Source: a bacterium | Lineage (GTDB): Bacteria > UBA3054 | Assembly (NCBI GenBank): GCA_017538635.1 | Contig: JAFYIM010000339.1 | Span: forward strand, 1 to 5,140 | Direction of reading: 5' to 3' | DNA: 5,140 bases | Part shown: positions 1 to 5,140 of the stretch, in pieces | Layout: each line of letters opens with the position of its first letter | Numbering within the stretch: the first letter of the stretch is position 1 | The notes under the pieces: generated by a model | The model's input: the letters and a program-made list of their open reading frames with translations, nothing else | Database searches by the model: none | Told to the model about the DNA's origin: nothing | Position numbers and translations under genes: made by a program

Positions 1-962
1 AAGAATCTGCTAGCGTAAACAAAATTAGTGGCAAGAGGAAGAATTTTATTACACCAGAAAAAATTGCTGTTTACTACCGCTGGATTTTTTATAGCATATG
101 CTAAACAATTATATTCAGGTATATCTGATTGGTCTACATAACCCCATTCGTTGTTTACTAAACCAGGAAAATCATCTTTATAGTCAAAATTATCTTCTTC
201 TGAAGGGAATGAAAAACAATGATTGCCAATTCCATAAATATTATAATTAAGCGAAATTTTTTGGTTATTATTAATTTTTAAATTAATACTATAACCTATG
301 CCGCATTCTTCACCCCAAGCATGTAAACCTTCTAGATCTTCATTTAAAGCAGAAACTTTCGTTATACTTGATTTATGATAGGGCAAAAACAACTGGCAAT
401 CGTCTCTATAAAGTAGTAAGGATGAAGTATTAGACGTAGTAAGTTCAAAACTTTGAATATCAACATCAGTGGGTGTTATTTCTATACTTAGTTCTAGAGC
501 TTCGTCTAAAATTTCCATTCCATTCCTATGAAGAAATGCAGTAGTGCTATCTCCTTCTAGGCAAACAATATTAGGTCCAACATCTGGAGAAATATAGGGA
601 TTATCTAAATCTAGAGAATCTCTATAAATAATTATTTGCGGCTCTACAACAGTCACAGTAATGGAATCTTCAGCAGTTCTTTGATCATCCCCCTCTCCAA
701 TAGAAACTGAGCAATAAATTGTAACAACTGTTGCTATTGAAGGAGCTGTAAAATTATATATACCGCCAGAAGAACTCCCCGACACACTGCTCGCAGACCA
801 AGAGCAAGCGCTTGAACTAGCTCCTACAACATTTGCTGTAAATTTCACCTGATCATTTGTAAAAATTTTATCAGGGCCAGAGATGCTGACGCTCAAAGGA
901 TCATTGGCAAACACAGATATGCTTGCCAAAAATAAGATTAGATAAATGATTTTAGTCTTCAC
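1..962 (-). CDS. Secreted Ig-like domain protein of unknown function, 3' end beyond window
   Basis: An uninterrupted frame gives 320 residues and continues past base 1, so the C-terminus is missing. I chose the GTG at 960-962 because it begins a classic Sec signal peptide: a KTK basic start, a hydrophobic run at about residues 5-17, and a VFA cleavage site after residue 19. An in-frame TAA lies upstream, with no ATG, GTG or TTG between it and this GTG. No clear Shine-Dalgarno sequence precedes it. Residues about 22-108 read as a beta-rich Ig/PKD-like domain (SISGPDKIF near the start, SITVTVVEP at the end), with cysteines at 53 and 84. Residues 109-280 are unrecognised, acidic and Asn/Ser-rich. 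Near the end is PEYNCLAYA (282-290), which resembles the NCxAxA cores of some secreted, possibly cysteine-hydrolase-like bacterial domains; that comparison is from memory. The gene is much more AT-rich than pheT, suggesting separate ancestry. Export is well supported and the function is unknown. Confidence 0.85.
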   Translation of the reverse strand, partial: MKTKIIYLILFLASISVFANDPLSVSISGPDKIFTNDQVKFTANVVGASSSACSWSASSVSGSSSGGIYNFTAPSIATVVTIYCSVSIGEGDDQRTAEDSITVTVVEPQIIIYRDSLDLDNPYISPDVGPNIVCLEGDSTTAFLHRNGMEILDEALELSIEITPTDVDIQSFELTTSNTSSLLLYRDDCQLFLPYHKSSITKVSALNEDLEGLHAWGEECGIGYSINLKINNNQKISLNYNIYGIGNHCFSFPSEEDNFDYKDDFPGLVNNEWGYVDQSDIPEYNCLAYAIKNPAVVNSNFFWCNKILPLATNFVYASRF

Positions 963-1000
963 AGGAACTATTGGATAGGTGGTTAATCGAAATCGCCAAT

Positions 1001-1028
1001 ATTATATCAAAATCTTTAAAAAAATCAA
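1001..1028 (-). promoter_or_regulatory. Probable sigma-70 promoter for the secreted-protein gene
   Basis: On the minus strand there is an exact TATAAT (1001-1006) preceded by TGA, which makes an extended -10 box (TGnTATAAT). Sixteen bases further upstream is TTGATT (1023-1028), a 4/6 match to the -35 consensus. Transcription would start near 994, leaving a leader of roughly 30 nt before the GTG at 962. The surroundings are AT-rich, so chance matches are possible, but the -10, its extension, the spacing and the gene position all agree. Confidence 0.6.
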
Positions 1029-1047
1029 TATGCAATAAAACATGCCA

Positions 1048-1176
1048 TTATCCTTTTCGTTCCTCCAGATCGAAAGTCAAAGGCCCGTTCCCCCACTTGC
1101 AGTATTCGTCTAAGGCTTTTTCAGCCTTGAGTGCGCTTTTGTACATCTCTTTTGTAAAAAAGCTAGGAGGATATCC
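1048..1176 (-). pseudogene. Short protein-like open frame, possible 3' remnant of a lost gene or a 32-aa small protein
   Basis: After an in-frame TAG (1177-1179), a minus-strand frame runs 42 codons to a TAA at 1048-1050. It begins GYPPSFFTKEMYKSALKAEK and ends TFDLEERKG. The only ATG in it (1144-1146) would give a 32-residue protein. The composition is convincingly protein-like: an amphipathic, charged helix-like stretch (KSALKAEKALDEY), then a WGNGP turn and a beta-like end. Its GC is higher than in the secreted-protein gene downstream. There is no good ribosome binding site before the ATG. The absence of an upstream reading frame suggests the C-terminal tail of a gene whose 5' part was lost, perhaps when neighbouring DNA was inserted. 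I do not recognise the family. It could also be a real small protein or a chance open frame. Confidence 0.4.
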
Positions 1177-1230
1177 CTATGTGTTAGGATAGTTAGACGG
1201 TGAGATTTTCTAAATATATATTATTGGAGT

Positions 1231-2511
1231 TCAGTCTTTCAGGCAGCCGATTGGGCAGACGAAAACACCGTCTTCCGGACGACGGTAAGCCAGATCGCCA
1301 ACTGCCGTCAGAATCATCATAAACGAAGGTTTCTGCATTTTCGTGTCGTCAATTTTATCAGCCAATTTCTTCAGCGTTTCAGCGCCTTTGTCAATCAACG
1401 CTTGCCCGCCTATTTTAATCTCCACAAGGCCGTAAGATCCGTCACGTAGATAAACAACCGCGTCGCATTCTAGTCCGGAAGCATCATGATAATGGCGGAC
1501 CTCCCCCATCGAGGCTTCAGAGTAAACACGTAGATCGCGCACTGCCAAAGTCTCAAACAAAATACCGAAAAGTTTCAAATCGTTCATTAAACCGCCCGGC
1601 CCAATTCGCAAAGCCGCTGTCGCAATGGAAGGATCTGCAAAATATCTAGTGTCGGCAGTTCTGATAGGCGTTTTGCTGCGAAGATTTGGACACCAAGACG
1701 GCATATCCTCAATCGTGAAGATCTTTTTTAAAGCGTTTATATATGAATAAACGGTGTCCGTATCAAAAGATGTCGCTTCGTTTGCTTCAAGATCTGCGCT
1801 GATCACGGAAGCTGAGGATTGCGTTCCCTGAAGCCGCGCCAAAGAGCGTAAAAGCCGCCTGGCCCTTTCCTCGTCTCTGTTCACTCCGTCACACCGCGAT
1901 ATGTCTTTTTTTACAACGGCATCCAGATAATCAAAGGCAGGATCTAACGCAAGGTCATGCGGAAGATCTAGAGAATTCGGGAAACCGCCTCTGCAAAGAA
2001 GGAACGCTATATCTGGCAATTCCGAAACCAAAGGGCGAGCGCCAGTGGGATCTTTTCCTGTGAAAAGCTCCTTTAACGAAACTTTTCCCGAAGATTCTCC
2101 GCTCTCCCAAAGGCTCATTGGACGCATTTTGATCCAGGAAAATCTTCCGGTTCCGCTATGGATCATTTCGTCTTCTCTTGCCGGAACAGCAGAGCCTGTA
2201 AGCAAAAAGATACCGTTGGAATCAGCATGATCGACTTTGTAACGAATCGCGTCCCAAATTATCGGCGCGAGTTGCCATTCATCGATCAATCTCGGATAAT
2301 CACCCTTGAGTATTTCATCCGGATCAATTTTGGCTAAAAGAATATTTTGCTCCCTCTTTTGGGGCTCGTCAAAATAAATGACGCTTTTGGCAGCCTGTTC
2401 GCAAGAGGTAGTTTTGCCGCACCATTTTATTCCCTCAACAAGGATTGCGCCGGAGGTTTGAAGCTTCCGCGCTAAAATGGCGTCAAATATCCTTTTCCTA
2501 TATTTTTTCAT
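1231..2511 (-). CDS. AAA-type ATPase with C-terminal DUF4143 / PD-(D/E)xK-like domain
   Basis: A 426-residue protein, a normal length for the widespread AAA_14 + DUF4143 ATPases. The N-terminal ATPase half has Walker A GIKWCGKT (27-34), Walker B LIDEWQ (75-80) and a sensor-1-like LLTGSA (103-108), followed by GTGRFSWIKMRPMSLWE (120-136), a stretch typical of this family. The middle (about 195-290) is helical and looks like the family's DNA-binding or linker region. The C-terminal part carries GLECD (346-350) and VEIK (364-367), the spaced D...ExK of a PD-(D/E)xK nuclease fold, and ends in the usual VCPIGCLKD-like tail. All motifs are intact and I see no frameshift. The protein should be cytoplasmic with no membrane segment. 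The biological role of the family is unsettled; a DNA-related role in defence, mobile elements or toxin-antitoxin-like units has been suggested. The ATG is the natural start because MKKYRKRIFDAIL matches the usual family beginning. No Shine-Dalgarno sequence is visible. It lies 222 bases downstream of pheT in the same orientation, so it is probably transcribed separately. Confidence 0.93.
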   Translation of the reverse strand: MKKYRKRIFDAILARKLQTSGAILVEGIKWCGKTTSCEQAAKSVIYFDEPQKREQNILLAKIDPDEILKGDYPRLIDEWQLAPIIWDAIRYKVDHADSNGIFLLTGSAVPAREDEMIHSGTGRFSWIKMRPMSLWESGESSGKVSLKELFTGKDPTGARPLVSELPDIAFLLCRGGFPNSLDLPHDLALDPAFDYLDAVVKKDISRCDGVNRDEERARRLLRSLARLQGTQSSASVISADLEANEATSFDTDTVYSYINALKKIFTIEDMPSWCPNLRSKTPIRTADTRYFADPSIATAALRIGPGGLMNDLKLFGILFETLAVRDLRVYSEASMGEVRHYHDASGLECDAVVYLRDGSYGLVEIKIGGQALIDKGAETLKKLADKIDDTKMQKPSFMMILTAVGDLAYRRPEDGVFVCPIGCLKD

Positions 2512-2517
2512 GCCTAA

Positions 2518-2526
2518 ATTATACCA
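2518..2526 (-). promoter_or_regulatory. Extended -10 box directly upstream of the ATPase gene
   Basis: The minus strand reads TGGTATAAT, a perfect TATAAT with the TGn extension. Only six bases separate it from the ATG at 2511. A start about seven bases downstream of the box would fall at or next to the ATG, so the transcript would be leaderless or nearly so, which fits the missing Shine-Dalgarno sequence. No good -35 hexamer is visible at 16-18 bases; extended -10 promoters can work without one. The tandem repeats begin 24 bases upstream of this box, where an activator or repressor would bind. Confidence 0.55.
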
Positions 2527-2549
2527 TATTTACCAGCCGTTTTTGGAAG

Positions 2550-2618
2550 CGTTCGGTCATTTGTTGAACTTTCGTTCGGCAATTTGTTGAGTTTTCGTTC
2601 GGTAATTTGGTGAAAATG
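2550..2618. repeat. Three tandem 23-bp direct repeats upstream of the ATPase gene
   Basis: The units are 2550-2572, 2573-2595 and 2596-2618, with no gap. All three share CGTTCGG at positions 1-7, ATTTG at 10-14 and TGA at 16-18. The first two also share TTT at 21-23, while the third has diverged in its last five bases. The period is not a multiple of three, so the conservation is not explained by coding. A shorter echo, GCAATTTGTT, matches part of unit 2 and lies at 2674-2683. The array begins 39 bases upstream of the ATPase start codon, just behind its -10 box. An operator array is the simplest reading; a recognition or attachment site for the ATPase cassette is an alternative. Confidence 0.85.
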
Positions 2619-2648
2619 GTCAGCAAATTTTGATGCAAAACATCGGCT

Positions 2649-2680
2649 AAATCGCTTCCGTAGGTCAATGGAAGCAATTT
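2649..2680 (-). other. RNA hairpin between pheT and the ATPase gene, possible weak terminator
   Basis: As minus-strand RNA, AAAUUGCUUCC and GGAAGCGAUUU form an 11-bp stem, including one U-G pair, around a 10-nt loop. On the plus strand the same position is a C-A mismatch, so the full stem exists only in minus-strand transcripts, the direction in which pheT is read. It lies about 55 bases beyond the pheT stop. It lacks a clean U-tract (UUU, then UUUU nine bases later), so it may reduce read-through or protect the 3' end rather than act as a classic intrinsic terminator. Confidence 0.45.
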
Positions 2681-2709
2681 GTTCGCAATTATTTAAGTCT
2701 GAAGCAAGG

Positions 2710-2723
2710 ACCCTGCGCAGGGT
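2710..2723. other. 14-bp perfect palindrome immediately after pheT
   Basis: The sequence ACCCTGCGCAGGGT is its own reverse complement and lies 10 bases past the pheT stop codon. As RNA it would form a short GC-rich hairpin with a minimal loop. In the pheT direction no U-run follows, so it is not a standard terminator. On the plus strand it is followed by TTTTGAGGTTTTT, but no plus-strand gene is known here. It could also be a site for a dimeric DNA-binding protein. Confidence 0.4.
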
Positions 2724-2733
2724 TTTGAGGTTT

Positions 2734-5140
2734 TTAGCGGATGGTCAGGTTCGCTTTTGTCAGCGCTTCCAGAACCTTCTGGTGGGCCTTGTCCACTTCC
2801 TCTATGGTCAGCGTCCTGTCCTCGGCGCGGTAGGTCGCGCGGAAGGTCAGGCTGCAGCTGCCCTCTTCCATCTTGTCGTCGCGGTAGAGGTCGAGGACTG
2901 TGACGGAAGTCATGAGGCGGCCGCCGGCCTTCCTGATGATCTCGATGACGTCGCCGGCAGTCTTGTCGGAACCGACCAAGACGGACACGTCTCTTTCGGA
3001 GGCCGGGAATTTCGGCAGTTTCTTGTAAGTGTAGGCTCCGCGGGCGGTCTCGGTAATGACGTTCAGGTCGAGTTCGCAGACCACCAAACGTCCCTTAAGG
3101 TCGAGTTCCCTCACTACGCGTGGATCCATCTCGCCGATGAAGCCGAGCTGCTTCTTCTGGCCGCGGTAGAAAAGAGATATGTCGGCGCATCTTCCCGGAT
3201 GCAGACCGGGAATAGTCGCGGCTTCGAAGGAAAGCGCCGGCAGTCCCAGACGCTTCGCGAGGATCTCCAGGACGGTCACGCCGTCGGTGAAATCGACGCC
3301 CCTGGGTTTCTCGGACCAGGTCTTTTCTGTCGCTTCGCCCCAAAGAGCGAAGGAGAGTCTCTCAAGCTCCGTGAAGCTGCGGCCGTCGGGCGCGTTCAGA
3401 TAAGCGCGGCCGATCTCGAAGAGCTTGACGCCCAGTTGTCCCCTGGCGGCGTTAGTCTGGCAGTTCTTGATAAGCCCGGGATACAGGATCGTCCTGACCT
3501 GGGACTGATCGAGAGTGGCGGAGTTGGAAAGATAGATGATGTCCTCTTCTTTTATTTCCGCGCCCGCCGCCTTCATAAGTTCGGCGGAGACCAAGGTCGG
3601 ATTAAGCACTTCCCTCAACCCTGCGCCGGAAAGAATATTCCTGACTTTTTCCCTGGTGATGAAATTAGGCGGAACAGGCTTCTGACTGTAGTAAGGAATG
3701 CTGTCGTCCAGAGGAATGGAATCATAGCCAAGCATCCTGGCCAGATCCTCGCTGAGATCAGGGCTGACATGCACGTCAACTCTGTATTCCGGAACAGTCA
3801 CTTCCCTGATGTCTCCAGAATCCGGAGTAAGAACGTAGTTCAGGCCTTTCAGGATCCTCTCAATCTTTTCTTCCGGGATCTCCATGCCCAAAAGCGCTGA
3901 GCACTTCTTCAGGGAGACTTTGATGGGTTCGCTCTTCTCTTCGCAGTTTACGTCCACCACGCCCGAGCGGGCCGTAGCGCCGGCGTACAGAGTCATAAGC
4001 TCCACAGCGCGCTTGCTGGCGTATTCGCAGGTGCCGCGAATGCATCTCTCAAAACGTCCGGAGGCCTCGGAGTGCAGATTAAGTTTCCTCGCGGTGCGCC
4101 TGATATTGGGGCCGTAGAAATAAGCGCTCTCAAGCAGGATCGTCTTGGTGTCGTTTTCAACGCCGGAATCCAATCCTCCCATCACGCCGCCTATAGCCAA
4201 TCCGCGCTCGCCGTTCGTGATCATCAGCATTTCGCTATCTAATTCGCGCTTTTCTTCATCCAGGGTCACAAACACTTCGCCTTCCTTGGCTCTCCTGACG
4301 ACGATCTTCTTGTTGCCGATCCTGTCATAGTCGAAGGTGTGCAGAGGCTGACCAGTCTCCAGCATAACGTAGTTCGATATGTCAACCACGTTGTTGATGG
4401 GGCGCATGCCGCAATGGAAAAGCCTGAACTGCATGAAGAGCGGCGAAGCGCAGATCTTCACGTTGTCGATTATCCTGGCGGTATAGCGCGGGCAAAGCGC
4501 CGTGTCTTCAATTTCGAGGCTGACGCCGTCGCCTGCTTTCAGTTCGCTCTCCTTATACTGCGGTTCCCTGGGCTGCCAATTAAGATACTTCTCGTCTTCT
4601 AAGGAAAGATGCGCGGCGATCTCTCTGGCCACGCCGATATGGGAAAGCAGATCCGGCCTGTTGCCGGGGATGTCCAGATCATAGATCCAGTCTTCGCCTT
4701 TCAGCAGTGTTCCGAAGGGCGTTCCGGGAACGAGGCTGTCGTCCAAAAACAATAGAGATTCATGGTCGCCGGAAATGCCGAGTTCGTCCGCGGCACAGCA
4801 CATGCCGTAGGAATCCACGCCTCTAAGCTTCGAGGCCTTGATCTTAAAGTCGCCGAAATTCGCGCCGATCTTCGCGACAGGCACGGTGTCGCCGACTTTG
4901 ATGCCGGGCGCTCCGCAGACGATCTGCAAGACTTCCCCGCCTACGTCCACTTTGCACACGTGCAGTTTATCCGCCTGGGGATGTTCCGCAACTTCCAGCA
5001 GACGACCTATGACGACGTTGTCATAGGACATCCCGACATGCTCCATACCGTCCACGGTCATGCCCTGGGAAGTAAAGATCTTGGACAATTCCTCCGGGCT
5101 ATAGGGTATGTCGATAATTTCTTTCAGCCATTCGTAAGAT
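2734..5140 (-). CDS. pheT: Phenylalanyl-tRNA synthetase beta subunit, 5' end just beyond window
   Basis: PheT pairs with PheS in a cytoplasmic (alpha-beta)2 enzyme that charges tRNA-Phe; the beta subunit binds tRNA and edits mischarged tyrosine. The frame stays open to the window edge: SYEWLKEIIDIPYSPEE precedes the TTG at 5086-5088, so that TTG is an internal leucine and the true start is probably three or four codons past base 5140. Of 801 visible residues (numbered from that Ser), the domains are: N-terminal segment; EMAP/OB-fold tRNA-binding domain, about 42-150 (VVIGRLLEV, HPQADKL); the family motif NRPDLLSHIGVARE, about 160-173; B3/4 editing domain, about 222-392 (GQPLHTFDYDRI, ILLESAYF, HSEAS); B5, about 400-477 (DLSEDLARMLGYDSIP); inactive catalytic-like core, about 490-697; and the C-terminal FDX-ACB anticodon-binding domain, about 709-801 (KFPASERDVSV, RTLTIEEVDKAH). 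Length and order match intact bacterial PheT. The usual ERGVD after HSEAS reads ERCIRG here. pheS probably lies upstream, outside the window. Confidence 0.97.
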   Translation of the reverse strand, partial: SYEWLKEIIDIPYSPEELSKIFTSQGMTVDGMEHVGMSYDNVVIGRLLEVAEHPQADKLHVCKVDVGGEVLQIVCGAPGIKVGDTVPVAKIGANFGDFKIKASKLRGVDSYGMCCAADELGISGDHESLLFLDDSLVPGTPFGTLLKGEDWIYDLDIPGNRPDLLSHIGVAREIAAHLSLEDEKYLNWQPREPQYKESELKAGDGVSLEIEDTALCPRYTARIIDNVKICASPLFMQFRLFHCGMRPINNVVDISNYVMLETGQPLHTFDYDRIGNKKIVVRRAKEGEVFVTLDEEKRELDSEMLMITNGERGLAIGGVMGGLDSGVENDTKTILLESAYFYGPNIRRTARKLNLHSEASGRFERCIRGTCEYASKRAVELMTLYAGATARSGVVDVNCEEKSEPIKVSLKKCSALLGMEIPEEKIERILKGLNYVLTPDSGDIREVTVPEYRVDVHVSPDLSEDLARMLGYDSIPLDDSIPYYSQKPVPPNFITREKVRNILSGAGLREVLNPTLVSAELMKAAGAEIKEEDIIYLSNSATLDQSQVRTILYPGLIKNCQTNAARGQLGVKLFEIGRAYLNAPDGRSFTELERLSFALWGEATEKTWSEKPRGVDFTDGVTVLEILAKRLGLPALSFEAATIPGLHPGRCADISLFYRGQKKQLGFIGEMDPRVVRELDLKGRLVVCELDLNVITETARGAYTYKKLPKFPASERDVSVLVGSDKTAGDVIEIIRKAGGRLMTSVTVLDLYRDDKMEEGSCSLTFRATYRAEDRTLTIEEVDKAHQKVLEALTKANLTIR

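Noticed and set aside
1112..1128. AAGGCT-TTTTC-AGCCTT hairpin as a terminator
   Set aside because: The stem is only six base pairs, no T-run follows on either strand, and it lies within the protein-like frame at 1048-1176.
1165..1187. Perfect AGGAGG, 8-base spacer and ATG on the plus strand
   Set aside because: The reading frame is ATG-TGT-TAG, only two codons, with no plus-strand gene downstream. It is probably chance, though a minimal leader ORF cannot be formally excluded.
971..1192. Plus-strand open frame of 73 codons in the left spacer
   Set aside because: It overlaps the promoter of the secreted-protein gene and is antisense to the more protein-like minus-strand frame at 1048-1176. 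Its translation is rich in Ser, Lys and Leu and has no recognisable pattern.
1213..1222. AATATATATT palindrome after the ATPase stop
   Set aside because: A ten-base AT-only palindrome is expected by chance in this AT-rich spacer and has no adjoining T-tract or GC stem.
2550..2618. CRISPR array
   Set aside because: The units are directly adjacent with no unique spacers, there are only three, and no cas gene is present.
2514..2740. Minus-strand frame open across the whole pheT-ATPase spacer
   Set aside because: It has no ATG or GTG start and runs through 23-bp repeats whose period breaks the frame, so the repeats encode different residues in each copy. It is probably open by chance.
2668..3900. 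Long open frame of 410 codons on the plus strand
   Set aside because: It is antisense to pheT, which has all its family domains in the other strand's frame. The translation has no recognisable domain and reads as a low-information shadow of GC-rich codons.
5086..5088. TTG as the start codon of pheT
   Set aside because: The frame continues upstream with SYEWLKEIIDIPYSPEE, the conserved PheT N-terminus, so this codon is an internal leucine and the real start is outside the window.

Overview
The window holds three genes, all on the minus strand. Base composition falls stepwise along the direction of transcription: GC counted on sample lines is 42/60 at 4861-4920, 30/60 at 1441-1500 and 21/60 at 1-60. 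Read right to left it contains pheT (phenylalanyl-tRNA synthetase beta subunit, complete except for a few N-terminal residues beyond base 5140), a 222-base spacer, an AAA/DUF4143-type ATPase, a 268-base spacer, and a secreted Ig-like protein that runs off the left edge.

The organism is a bacterium, because PheT has the long bacterial domain order and two promoters fit the sigma-70 type with exact TATAAT boxes. The phylum cannot be fixed from this sequence. The combination of a synthetase gene, a stand-alone DUF4143 ATPase and a secreted Ig-like protein would suit an anaerobic or host-associated lineage, but that is only an impression.

The pheT gene is core housekeeping. The ATPase and the AT-rich secreted protein look like accessory cargo next to it. 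The 2512-2733 spacer is the most structured non-coding part. It has three tandem 23-bp repeats upstream of the ATPase, an 11-bp hairpin that pairs fully only as minus-strand RNA, and a 14-bp perfect palindrome just after pheT. The ATPase has an extended -10 box so close to its ATG that its own transcript would be leaderless or nearly so.

The 963-1230 spacer contains the promoter of the secreted-protein gene and a short protein-like open frame that may be the 3' remnant of a displaced gene. No tRNA, rRNA, CRISPR array or transposase is visible. No functional link between the three genes is evident beyond shared orientation. The best candidate for something undescribed is the ATPase together with its 23-bp repeat array.
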